In this document: one piece after another, positions 37,313 to 45,974 of the stretch | Numbering within the stretch: the stretch's first letter is position 1 | Layout of the letters: each line of letters starts with the position of its first letter | Assembly (NCBI RefSeq): GCF_001025135.1 | Contig: NZ_AP012323.1 | Coordinates: 1,426,001 to 1,490,000, forward strand | Direction of reading: 5' to 3' | Length of the DNA: 64,000 bases | Source of the DNA: Bifidobacterium bifidum ATCC 29521 = JCM 1255 = DSM 20456 | GTDB taxonomy: Bacteria > Actinomycetota > Actinomycetes > Actinomycetales > Bifidobacteriaceae | Program-made: the position numbers and the translations under genes | Notes under the pieces: generated by a model | The model's database searches: none | What the model was told of the DNA's origin: nothing | The model's input: only the letters and a program-made list of their open reading frames with translations

Positions 37313-37519
37313 CTACTCCTCGACCCACTCCAGCACATCGCCCGGCTGGCACTCCAGCGCCTCGCAGATGCCGTCAAGCGTGGAGAAGCGTATGGCCTTG
37401 GCCCGCCCGTTCTTCAGCACCGAGACATTCGCCGGCGTGATGCCGACACGTTCCGCCAGCTCCCCCACCGACATTTTGCGTTTGGCGAGCATCACGTCGA
37501 GGTTCACTCGGATCGCCAT
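37313..37519 (-). CDS. Small Cro/C1-type (XRE) DNA-binding protein
   Basis: 68-aa helix-turn-helix protein (YozG-like) with LDVMLAKRKMSVGELAERVGITPANVSVLKNGRAKAIRFSTLDGICEALECQPGDVLEW. It overlaps no other gene, one base separating it from the DUF2975 stop, so the two form an operon with the membrane protein first. Its likely operator is the palindrome at 38117-38130, making it an autoregulator of the pair. Confidence 0.9.
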   Translation of the reverse strand: MAIRVNLDVMLAKRKMSVGELAERVGITPANVSVLKNGRAKAIRFSTLDGICEALECQPGDVLEWVEE

Positions 37520-37520
37520 G

Positions 37521-38090
37521 TCAGATCACCACCTCCAGCTTGTCGTGCTGGGCGATGGCGGCCAGCAGCGAGCGCATGACCAGCATCAGCAGCACGAACG
37601 CCGCGAGCAGCAGCAGGCCGACCGCGCCCAGCGCGACATCCACATAGGCGCCCGACGCCGGGTCGCGGTATTCGGCATGGGCGAGACCTCCGTACAGCGT
37701 CACGAACAACACCAGCGCCGCCTCCACCGCCGCGCATGCGATGATCGCATCGACCCAGCGAACCGCGCGGCCGGAGAACACGTCAAGCCGGTCCACCAAC
37801 GTCAGCAGATTCCACAGCGGCACCATCGCCTCCTCGACGCACGCCACGCCCAGTATGCCCGCGACGGCATACACCCAACGCGACGGAGCGAATTCCGGGT
37901 TGGCCTGCACGACGTCGCCCGACACCACGACCATGGCGCATTGCCCCGCCGCGGACGCGCCGATCCCCCGCATGCAGTGCAGCCAGTTCATGTGACGACT
38001 CGCGTAATGGATCGCCACACAGTTGTTCAGCGCCGCATCGACGCCGCCTGCGCCCAATCCGTAGGGGACGGCGAGCAGCAAATTGGCCAT
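37521..38090 (-). CDS. DUF2975 family membrane protein
   Basis: 189-aa integral membrane protein with four hydrophobic segments (about residues 45-60, 72-92, 110-132 and 148-172), typical of DUF2975. Function unknown. The start is an ATG behind GGGAGA. It shares an operon with the XRE gene, a pairing found across Firmicutes and actinobacteria in which the membrane protein is thought to control or be controlled by its regulator. Possible -10 (GATAAT) and the palindrome lie just upstream. Confidence 0.8.
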   Translation of the reverse strand: MANLLLAVPYGLGAGGVDAALNNCVAIHYASRHMNWLHCMRGIGASAAGQCAMVVVSGDVVQANPEFAPSRWVYAVAGILGVACVEEAMVPLWNLLTLVDRLDVFSGRAVRWVDAIIACAAVEAALVLFVTLYGGLAHAEYRDPASGAYVDVALGAVGLLLLAAFVLLMLVMRSLLAAIAQHDKLEVVI

Positions 38091-38116
38091 GATTCTCCCG
38101 GTATTATCCAGTGGTA

Positions 38117-38130
38117 TGTACGTTCGTACA
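38117..38130. promoter_or_regulatory. Candidate operator for the XRE/DUF2975 operon
   Basis: Perfect 6-bp halves TGTACG/CGTACA around TT, 27 bp upstream of the DUF2975 start and just upstream of a GATAAT-like -10 on the minus strand. It fits an autorepressor site. Confidence 0.5.
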
Positions 38131-38305
38131 CATGCTAGGCGAACCGCAGGATATCCGTTCTCGCAGGCCGAACGAGCGCGCCGATCCGCCGCGCTCCGGA
38201 CCCGTTCACGGACGCATGGTCATTCGCGCTCAGCGCAACCATAGCGTTTCTCGAATAAAAACGAGATGATTGACCCGGAAAACCTGAACGAGAAAAGGCG
38301 GCAAC

Positions 38306-39745
38306 ATGGTCGGCAATGACACGATACACACGGTCACGCGTAAGGAGCACGACTGCATCGGCTACATGGATGTGCCGAAAGACGTGTATTGGGGCATCCA
38401 TACGCAGCGGGCGCTCGGTAACTTCACCGTCTCCCGCATCGCGGACTCCACCCATCCCCAGCTGATGCGGGCCTATGCGACCGTCAAACGCGCCTGTGCC
38501 GAAGCCAACGACGAGCTCGGACTGATCGACCACGACAAGGCACGGCTCATCGTCGCCGCATGCCACGACGTCGAGAACGGCGAGCTCGCCGACCAGTTCC
38601 CGGTCGACGTGCTGCAGGGCGGCGCCGGCACATCGACGAACATGAATATGAACGAGGTCATCGCCAATCGGGCGTTGGAGCTCGGCGGGCATCCCAAAGG
38701 CGATTATGGGTTCATCCACCCGAACGACGACGTGAACCATTCGCAATCGACCAACGACACCTACCCCGCGGCCTGCAAGCTCGCGCTGATCGACGCCATC
38801 GGGCCGCTCGCGGAAGAGACGAAGAAACTCACGCGGGCGTTCCACGACCTCGCCGACAAGCACACGAACGACGTCACCATCGGACGCACCCAGCTGCAGG
38901 ATGCGGTGCCGATGACCTACGGTCAGGAATTCCACGCATTCGCAAGCTTCCTGAAAAGCGACCTCCTGGCACTCGAACACGTCGTCCCGCAACTGACCAC
39001 ACTGAACCTCGGCGCCACCGCCATCGGCACCGGCATCTGCGCCGACCTGCGGTTCCGCACGACCGCCACACGCCATCTGGCCGCCATCACCGGGCTGCCC
39101 ATCACCGCGGCGGCGGATCCCGTGGCGGCCATGACCGATATGAGCGGATACATCGCCACGTCGCAGACGGTCAAGAACCTCGCCATACACCTGAAAAAGG
39201 CCGCCGACGACCTGCGGCTGCTCAATTCCGGCCCGCATACCGGATTCGACGACCTCAACGTGCCGGCACGGCAGGCGGGCAGCAGCATCATGCCCGGCAA
39301 GGTGAACCCGGTCATCCCCGAATGCGTGAACCAATGCTGCTTCATGGTGTTCGGCATGGACACGACCGTCACATGGGCCGCATCCGAAGGGCAATTGCAG
39401 CTCAACGCCTTCGACCCGGTGATCATCCACGAACTGCTCAACGGCATCGAGCTGCTGACCCGCGCGATGGCGATGTTCCGCGAGCGCTGCGTGTCCGGCA
39501 TCACCATCAACGCCTCGACGGGGCGCCGCTACGCCGAATACTCCCCGTCGATCGCCGCCGCACTGAACGGCGCCATCGGATACGAACACGCGGCCGACAT
39601 CGCCCAGGAAGCGGCCAACGACAATCGCACCGTGCGCGATGTCGCCGGCGAGCACACCGACCTGCCCGCGTCGACGCTCGACGAGCTGCTCGACCCGATC
39701 GCCCTGTCGCGCCGCCTCGGCCAGACCTGCCGGGAGCATCAGTAG
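38306..39745 (+). CDS. aspA: Aspartate ammonia-lyase
   Basis: Reversible L-aspartate to fumarate plus ammonia. A member of the aspartase/fumarase superfamily with GGAGTSTNMNMNEVI, the substrate loop and active-site segment SSIMPGKVNPVIPE at about residues 325-338, and the C-terminal domain (GRRYAEYSPSIAAALN). The length of 479 aa is typical of aspartase. The start ATG has AAAAGGCGG upstream. Class II fumarase is the close alternative but the motif context (QLQLNAFDPVI) favours aspartase. It is convergent with parE. Confidence 0.88.
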   Translation: MVGNDTIHTVTRKEHDCIGYMDVPKDVYWGIHTQRALGNFTVSRIADSTHPQLMRAYATVKRACAEANDELGLIDHDKARLIVAACHDVENGELADQFPVDVLQGGAGTSTNMNMNEVIANRALELGGHPKGDYGFIHPNDDVNHSQSTNDTYPAACKLALIDAIGPLAEETKKLTRAFHDLADKHTNDVTIGRTQLQDAVPMTYGQEFHAFASFLKSDLLALEHVVPQLTTLNLGATAIGTGICADLRFRTTATRHLAAITGLPITAAADPVAAMTDMSGYIATSQTVKNLAIHLKKAADDLRLLNSGPHTGFDDLNVPARQAGSSIMPGKVNPVIPECVNQCCFMVFGMDTTVTWAASEGQLQLNAFDPVIIHELLNGIELLTRAMAMFRERCVSGITINASTGRRYAEYSPSIAAALNGAIGYEHAADIAQEAANDNRTVRDVAGEHTDLPASTLDELLDPIALSRRLGQTCREHQ

Positions 39746-39755
39746 ACGGATATCG

Positions 39756-39800
39756 GCTCGGGCCGCCGCCGGCCTGATACAAGCCGACGGCGGCCCGAGC
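39756..39800. terminator. Terminator between aspA and parE
   Basis: Long GC-rich inverted repeat GCTCGGGCCGCCG with its complement CGGCGGCCCGAGC between convergent genes. Confidence 0.8.
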
Positions 39801-39825
39801 AGTGCACAGCCGGCAGAAAGCCGGA

Positions 39826-42138
39826 TCAGGTGTCGATCTTGGAGCGGTCGAAATCGTCGGCGTTGTCGACGATGAACGCCTTGCGCGGCGGCACATCGTC
39901 GCCCATGAGCAGGCTGAATATCTCGGACGCCTGTGCCGCATCCTCCATGCGGATGCGCCGCAGCATGCGCGTGCGCGGATCCATCGTCGTGTCCGCGAGC
40001 TGGTCGGCGTCCATCTCACCCAGACCCTTGTAGCGCTGGATGTCGGGATTGTACGAGATGTGTCGCCGTTCGAGGTCCGCCAGACGGCCGGCGAGCTCGT
40101 CATCGGAGTACGTGTAGATGAACTCGCCCTTGTGCGAGCCGGCGAGCGCGATGCGATGCAGCGGCGGCACGGCGGCGTAGACGTACCCGTGCTCGATGAG
40201 CGGGCGCATGTACCGGTAGAACAGCGTGAGCAGCAGGATGCGGATATGGGCGCCGTCCACGTCGGCATCGGTCATCATGATGACCTTGTGGTAGCGGGAC
40301 TGCTCGATGTCGAAACCGGCGCCGGATCCCGCACCGACCACTTGGATGATCGCGGCGCACTCCTTGTTGTTGAGCATCTGGCTCAACGATGCCTTCTGCA
40401 CGTTGAGTATCTTGCCTCGGATCGGCAGCAGCGCTTGGAATCCGGAATTGCGCGCAGCCTTGGCCGTGCCGAGCGCGGAGTCGCCCTCGACGATGAACAG
40501 CTCGGCCACATCGTCGTTGCCCGGCTGGCAGTCGGACAGTTTCGACGGCATGGCGGCGGATTCGAGCGCGTTCTTGCGGCGCGTGACCTCCTTGGTCTTG
40601 CGCGCCTGGATGCGGGCGTGCATCTCGCCGACAATCTTCTCCAGCACACGACCGGACTGCTCCTTGTAGCCGCGTTTGGAGCCCGTGATCATCTCGCCGA
40701 ACTGCTTGTCGGTCATCCTGGTGACGATGGGCTTGACGGGAGCGGTGCCGAGCACGTCCTTGGTCTGCCCCTGGAACTGCGGCTCGGCGATGCGCACGGT
40801 GACGACGGCCACGAGTCCGGCCAAGATGTCGTCGCGCTCGACGCGCATGTTCGAGTCCTTGAGGTTCACCTTGAGTTTGCGGGCGTTGTCTTCAACGGCC
40901 TTGCGGATCTGCTTGGTGAGCCCCATGAGGAAACCGTCGACGTGCATGCCGCCGCCGGGCGTCTCGACCACGTTGACGAAGCTGCGCATCGTCGTGTCGT
41001 ACCCGTTGGTCCACCGCATCGCGATGTCGACGCCGCATTTGCGGGTGACTTTCTGGGCGTGCAGTTCGCCGCCCTCGCCGACCGCCTGGGTCTCCTCCTC
41101 GTAGGTGTCCTCGCCGGTGATGCGCCAGATGTCGGATACCGCCTCTCCCGCGGACAGGAAATCGACGAAGTCCTTGACACCGCCGGTGTGGCGGAATTCC
41201 TCGACGCGGGCGTGCGTGTGACGGGCCGCGTCCACCTTCGCCGTCTCGACCGCGGCGGAGACTGCGGCAGGTCGCGCTTCGGCTTCACCCGCTTCAACGG
41301 TATCTTCGACAGCCGTGTCGGCCGCAGAGACGATGTCGGCAGCGTCCATCAGGCCGGTTCCATCGTCGGCGGGCGTCTGTGCGGCATCGACTTCCATCAT
41401 CTCGTCGACGCTGTCGTCGCCGGTTTCCGGCACGTTCTCGTCGATGACGGTGATCCGCAGTCCCGGCACCAGGAAACTGGTCTGGCGCACACGGTCGATG
41501 AGCTGCTCGTAGCTGAATTCGGCGGTGTCGTTGAAGATTTCGGGATCGGCCCAGTACCGGATGCGCGTGCCCGTGGTCTTCGGGCTGACCTTGCCGATGA
41601 TCTCCAGCTCGGTCGGGCGGTTCTTGCGGGTGCGCTTGAACGGCGCGTCCGGGGACGGATGCTCGGGATCGGTGTCGGAATATACGCCGGGATGACCCTG
41701 GTGGAAGGCCATGTGATGGGTTTTGCCGTCGCGGTCGACCTCGACGTCCAGACGCGAGCTCAGCGCGTTGACGACGGACGAGCCGACGCCGTGCAGGCCG
41801 CCGGCCGCGTTATAGGACGCGTTGCCGAACTTCGCGCCGGCATGCAGCTTGGTCAGCACGACCTCGACGCCGGTGAGCTTGGTCTTCGGCTCGACGTCGA
41901 CGGGGATGCCACGGCCGTTGTCGGCCACTTCCACGGAGCCGTCGTCGTGCAGGGTCACCGTGATATGGTCGCAGGCGCCCGCAAGCGCCTCGTCCACCGC
42001 GTTGTCGATGATCTCCCACAGGCAGTGCATCAGACCCTGGCTGTCGGTGGTGCCGATGTACATGCCGGGGCGCTTGCGCACCGCGTCCAAGCCTTCGAGC
42101 ACGGTAAGGCTGTCGGCACCGTATTCCTGTTTGGGCAT
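39826..42138 (-). CDS. parE: DNA topoisomerase IV subunit B
   Basis: ATPase partner of ParC. GHKL domain: WEIIDNAVDEALAGACD, VADNGRGIPVD, GGLHGVGSSVVNALS. The transducer region precedes the TOPRIM domain with FIVEGDSALGTAKAARN and MTDADVDGAHI. The 770-aa protein has an unusual low-complexity insert at about residues 243-308 (EMMEVDAAQTPADDGT to ARHTHARVEE) within the ATPase half. The ATG at 42138 follows AGGA. It is placed beside rpoD, as in other actinobacteria. Confidence 0.93.
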   Translation of the reverse strand: MPKQEYGADSLTVLEGLDAVRKRPGMYIGTTDSQGLMHCLWEIIDNAVDEALAGACDHITVTLHDDGSVEVADNGRGIPVDVEPKTKLTGVEVVLTKLHAGAKFGNASYNAAGGLHGVGSSVVNALSSRLDVEVDRDGKTHHMAFHQGHPGVYSDTDPEHPSPDAPFKRTRKNRPTELEIIGKVSPKTTGTRIRYWADPEIFNDTAEFSYEQLIDRVRQTSFLVPGLRITVIDENVPETGDDSVDEMMEVDAAQTPADDGTGLMDAADIVSAADTAVEDTVEAGEAEARPAAVSAAVETAKVDAARHTHARVEEFRHTGGVKDFVDFLSAGEAVSDIWRITGEDTYEEETQAVGEGGELHAQKVTRKCGVDIAMRWTNGYDTTMRSFVNVVETPGGGMHVDGFLMGLTKQIRKAVEDNARKLKVNLKDSNMRVERDDILAGLVAVVTVRIAEPQFQGQTKDVLGTAPVKPIVTRMTDKQFGEMITGSKRGYKEQSGRVLEKIVGEMHARIQARKTKEVTRRKNALESAAMPSKLSDCQPGNDDVAELFIVEGDSALGTAKAARNSGFQALLPIRGKILNVQKASLSQMLNNKECAAIIQVVGAGSGAGFDIEQSRYHKVIMMTDADVDGAHIRILLLTLFYRYMRPLIEHGYVYAAVPPLHRIALAGSHKGEFIYTYSDDELAGRLADLERRHISYNPDIQRYKGLGEMDADQLADTTMDPRTRMLRRIRMEDAAQASEIFSLLMGDDVPPRKAFIVDNADDFDRSKIDT

Positions 42139-42211
42139 ACAAATCCTATTTTCTGTATAACTCGCGGCTCTCCTCATCGAGGGGAGCTATCAACGGATGG
42201 CTCCGTCGGGG

Positions 42212-42234
42212 GGGGCAGTCCACTGGACCGCCCC
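42212..42234 (-). terminator. Hairpin downstream of rpoD
   Basis: On the minus strand GGGGCGGTCC-AGT-GGACTGCCCC pairs fully if one G-U is allowed. A second, weaker hairpin lies at about 42163-42187. No strong T run. Confidence 0.45.
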
Positions 42235-42266
42235 TCCTCGCGTGATCGCGCTGCCGAGCGGCGCGA

Positions 42267-43787
42267 TCACTGATCAAGGAAGTCGCGCAGGGTCTGGGAG
42301 CGCGACGGGTGGCGCAGCTTCGACATCGTCTTGGACTCTATCTGGCGGATACGCTCACGGGTCACGCCGTACACGCGGCCGATATCGTCCAGCGTCTTGG
42401 GCTGGCCGTCCTCCAAACCGTAACGCATCTTGATGACGCCGGCCTCGCGGGGGCTCAGAGTCTCCAGCACCTGCTTGAACTGCTCCTGCAACAGCGAGAA
42501 CGCGACCGCGTCGGACGGCGCGATGGCGTCGGTGTCCTCGATGAGGTCGCCGAACTCGGAATCGCCGTCCTCGCCCAGCGGCGTGTGCAGCGAGATCGGC
42601 TCGCGGCCGTACTTCTGCACCTCCTGCACCTTCTCGACCGGCATGTCGAGCTCGCGGGCCAGCTCGTCCGGCGTGGGCTCGCGGCCCAGGTCCTGCAGCA
42701 TCTGGCGCTGAACGCGCGACAGCCTGTTGATGACCTCGACCATGTGCACGGGCACGCGGATGGTGCGTGCCTGATCGGCCATGGCGCGGGTGATGGCCTG
42801 ACGGATCCACCACGTGGCATAGGTGGAGAACTTGAAGCCCTTCTTCCAGTCGAACTTCTCGACGGCTCGGATGAGGCCCAGGTTGCCTTCCTGAATCAGG
42901 TCAAGGAAGCGCATGCCACGGCCGGTGTAGCGCTTGGCCAGCGACACCACGAGTCGCAGGTTCGCCTCCAGCAGGTGGTCCTTGGCCTTCTTGCCATCGT
43001 TCGCCGCCCACTTGAGCTCGCGCTTGCGCTTGAAGTCCATGCCGTCGCTCTCGGTATCGAGCAGGTGCTGGGCGTACAGGCCGGCCTCGATGCGCTCGGA
43101 GAGGTCCACCTCCTGCTCGGCGTTCAGCAGGCTGACACGGCCAATCTGCTTGAGATAGTCCTTGACCGGATCCGCTGTGGCGCCCGCAGCGATGACGCGG
43201 CGCTTCGGATTGCCCGACGGGGTCAGGTTCTCGTCGTCGTCATCGTCGCGCACCACGAACGCGCCCTTCTCCTTGGGCTGTTCAGGCTCCTTGCGCCCGG
43301 GTTCGGTCCCCTCGTCGTCCTCTTCGTCCTCGGGAACGTCGTCATCCTCACCGGATTCGTCATCAATGTCATCATCGTCGCCATCCAGACCGCCGTCATC
43401 GACATCGTCGAGATCGTCGTCAAGGTTCTCCAGACCATCCTCATCGACCTGGACGTCGTCGAGATCGTCCGAGGAATCCTCGTTGGCGAGTTCCTCGGTC
43501 TTCGCCATCTCCTCGGTCTCGTCCTTGACGGCCTTCGCCGACTTGGACGCGGCGCGCTTGCGGGTGGGCTTCGCGGGCGCGGCTGCCTTCGCCGAGGACT
43601 CGCGTACCGTGGACTTGGACGCAGCGGACCTCGACGAGGTCTTCTTGCCCGCGGCGGACTTCCTGCCCGCCGCGGTCTTCTTGTCTGCCGTAGAGGCCGT
43701 ACGCGCGGCGGTCCCCTTCTTCTCGGATTTCGTCTTGGCGTCCGTATCGTCCGGGACTGTCGTCGCCATCGTATCCTTCGTGGCCAA
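42267..43787 (-). CDS. rpoD: RNA polymerase primary sigma factor
   Basis: Housekeeping sigma70 (HrdB/SigA type). A long Lys/Ala then Asp/Glu-rich N terminus is typical of actinobacteria (region 1). Region 1.2/2 contains [37 protein letters not shown] and [39 protein letters not shown]. Region 4 is [22 protein letters not shown]. About 506 aa. Start: a TTG at 43787 follows AGGAGG by 6 nt; the ATG two codons upstream overlaps the ribosome site and the ATG at 43769 is another option. Confidence 0.96.
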   Translation of the reverse strand: MATKDTMATTVPDDTDAKTKSEKKGTAARTASTADKKTAAGRKSAAGKKTSSRSAASKSTVRESSAKAAAPAKPTRKRAASKSAKAVKDETEEMAKTEELANEDSSDDLDDVQVDEDGLENLDDDLDDVDDGGLDGDDDDIDDESGEDDDVPEDEEDDEGTEPGRKEPEQPKEKGAFVVRDDDDDENLTPSGNPKRRVIAAGATADPVKDYLKQIGRVSLLNAEQEVDLSERIEAGLYAQHLLDTESDGMDFKRKRELKWAANDGKKAKDHLLEANLRLVVSLAKRYTGRGMRFLDLIQEGNLGLIRAVEKFDWKKGFKFSTYATWWIRQAITRAMADQARTIRVPVHMVEVINRLSRVQRQMLQDLGREPTPDELARELDMPVEKVQEVQKYGREPISLHTPLGEDGDSEFGDLIEDTDAIAPSDAVAFSLLQEQFKQVLETLSPREAGVIKMRYGLEDGQPKTLDDIGRVYGVTRERIRQIESKTMSKLRHPSRSQTLRDFLDQ

Positions 43788-43943
43788 ACTCATCCTCCTG
43801 CATCATCATGCCAAGCGTGCTTATACCACATCGGGCGCACTTCTGGCAAGAGCAAATCGTCAACTATGTGAGTTAACCATCTTCCAAGGACGATTATTCC
43901 CACGGCTCGTTGCGGCGTGGAACCGATGGTCTCCCGCGAGCCG

Positions 43944-44615
43944 TCATGCGGCGTCGTGATGCGGGCCGGCACCCATCCACGCCGGCATCACGCCGCGCTG
44001 GTACGCCGAGCACACGATCGCCGCCAGCGAACAGTCCTCATCCAGCATCAGGCAGCGCAACGCGAACGCCACCGCTCGACTGTCGCCCATCCACCACATC
44101 ACATACGCCAGCACGGCCAGCGGCTGCACGCTGAAGCTCTCCGGAACGCGATCGGCCATGGCCACGAGCATGTCGGTGCCGGCCCGGCATCTCGGTTCGT
44201 CGGGCCGACGTCGCTCGTCGAAAAACGCGCCCTGCAGCTCCCTGCACATGCGGCTCTGCACATCCGGCGCATGCGAGCGCGACGCGAAATCCATCATCGT
44301 GCGCTTGTCGGCGCAGGTGTCCCCGGCCACCAATGACATGATCAGGGCGTCCCTGATCGACAACGTCACCGTCATTCCCACCACCAGCGCGGCGATCGAG
44401 GCGTCATCGATGGCCCGCGGCTGCGCCGACAGGCCCGCCAGCCAATGGTCGAACGGCTCATCGGCCCATTGCGCGTCCGCCGCCACGGTGCCGCTGAGCT
44501 TGCGGCGCTCGCAGTATTCATTGCGCATGCGTCTGAGATCGTCCTCGCGCAGCATGTCATCGTCCGCGACCGCCTCCGCATACCGGACGGCCTGCGTGTT
44601 CGTCTCCTGTCCCAT
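43944..44615 (-). CDS. DUF4192 family protein
   Basis: 223-aa protein of an actinobacterial unknown family, recognised by the pattern LSIRDALIMSLVAGDTC near the middle and the closing AMADRVPESFSVQPLAVLAYVMWWMGDSRAVAFALRCLMLDEDCSLA. No signal peptide. The ATG at 44615 has GGGGGA upstream. Diverges from the polyprenyl synthase gene. Function not known. Confidence 0.8.
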   Translation of the reverse strand: MGQETNTQAVRYAEAVADDDMLREDDLRRMRNEYCERRKLSGTVAADAQWADEPFDHWLAGLSAQPRAIDDASIAALVVGMTVTLSIRDALIMSLVAGDTCADKRTMMDFASRSHAPDVQSRMCRELQGAFFDERRRPDEPRCRAGTDMLVAMADRVPESFSVQPLAVLAYVMWWMGDSRAVAFALRCLMLDEDCSLAAIVCSAYQRGVMPAWMGAGPHHDAA

Positions 44616-44812
44616 ATCGTGGTCCCCCTTACCGGTCTCATCCACCGCCGGCGCACGATGCCGGCGACCGCCGCCCCCGCGACGGGATACCATCAACTAT
44701 GCCGTATCGGGCCGGTTTTCAGGGCGAAATCCAACCTATGTGGTCGAAGGCTTGTCAGGCTTGCAAATCCGCAGTTCTTGTATTCGTAAAACCCTGTGGA
44801 TAACCTCTTGGT

Positions 44813-45910
44813 ATGACTGTTTCATCTGATTTGGCCCTGATCGAGTCCCGCATCGCCGACGCGGTGGACCGTTTCATGGCACTCGACGCCGACGACACCA
44901 TCGAAGGCCCGTGCCTGACCATATCCCGCGAGGTCGCGCGTCAGGCCCTGGTCTCCAGCGAAGGCGGCAAGCGGCTCAGGGCGTTGCTGGCCCTCCACGC
45001 CTTCGACGCGACCGACCCGCAGGGGCATGACGACGATGACGCCCATGCCCGCGGACGCGACGCGGTGCTCGACCTGGCCTGCGCGATAGAGGTCTTCCAG
45101 ACCGCCGCGCTCGTCCATGACGACATCATCGACGACTCCGACCTGCGACGGGGCAAACCCGCGGCCCACAAGGCGCTCGGCACGACGTCGCACAGCGCGT
45201 CGCTCGGCCGGGGACTGGGCATCATGCTGGGAGACCTGCTCGCCACCGCCAGCGTCGACATCGCCCATGCCGCGGCGCAACGGATGCCCCGGCCCGACAT
45301 GATCGTCTCGACGTTCCTGCGCATGCACCGCGAGGTGGAGATCGGGCAGGTGCTCGACCTCGCAGTTGAGTTGTCTCCATTGGACGAGCCGGAACGGCTC
45401 GCACGGGAATCCATGAACGTGTTCCGATGGAAGACCGCCAGCTACACGACCATCGCGCCCCTCGAATTCGCGCTTCTCGCCTCCGGCCGAGACCCCAGGC
45501 GGGCACATGCCGACGCCATGGCCATCGGACTGCCGCTCGGCCAGGCGTTCCAGCTCGCCGACGACCTGCTGGACGTCATCGGATCCAGCAGATCCACCGG
45601 CAAGCCCGTGGGAGGCGACATCAGGGAGGGCAAGCGCACCGTGCTGCTCGCGGACGCGATCAGCGGCGCCGACCAGAGGCAGCGCCGCACACTGATCGAC
45701 ATGTTCTCGTCGCAGTCGCGGGGCGACGACGACGTACGCCGGTGCATCGAGCTGTTCGAAGGTACCGGCGCCATCGACCGATCCCGCCGGCGCATCCGCG
45801 CACTGTGGCAGGGCACGCTTCATGCCATAGGGGACCTGCGGCTCCCACCGCAGGACGAGCGCACGCTCACCGAGGCATGCATGAGGTTCATCCCGATCAT
45901 CAAAGCGTAG
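44813..45910 (+). CDS. Polyprenyl diphosphate synthase
   Basis: Trans-isoprenyl diphosphate synthase adding isopentenyl units. The first Asp-rich motif is HDDIIDDSDLRRGKPA, the second QLADDLLDVIG; GGKRLRALL is the N-terminal substrate motif. 365 aa. The chain length (farnesyl, geranylgeranyl or longer) cannot be derived by eye. It is followed 64 bp later by the PASTA kinase gene on the same strand. Confidence 0.9.
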   Translation: MTVSSDLALIESRIADAVDRFMALDADDTIEGPCLTISREVARQALVSSEGGKRLRALLALHAFDATDPQGHDDDDAHARGRDAVLDLACAIEVFQTAALVHDDIIDDSDLRRGKPAAHKALGTTSHSASLGRGLGIMLGDLLATASVDIAHAAAQRMPRPDMIVSTFLRMHREVEIGQVLDLAVELSPLDEPERLARESMNVFRWKTASYTTIAPLEFALLASGRDPRRAHADAMAIGLPLGQAFQLADDLLDVIGSSRSTGKPVGGDIREGKRTVLLADAISGADQRQRRTLIDMFSSQSRGDDDVRRCIELFEGTGAIDRSRRRIRALWQGTLHAIGDLRLPPQDERTLTEACMRFIPIIKA

Positions 45911-45974
45911 AGTTTTCGCCAACGTATGTATTGGAAATGCCGTTTTCCAGCAGAAAGAACCTTACGATACAACC

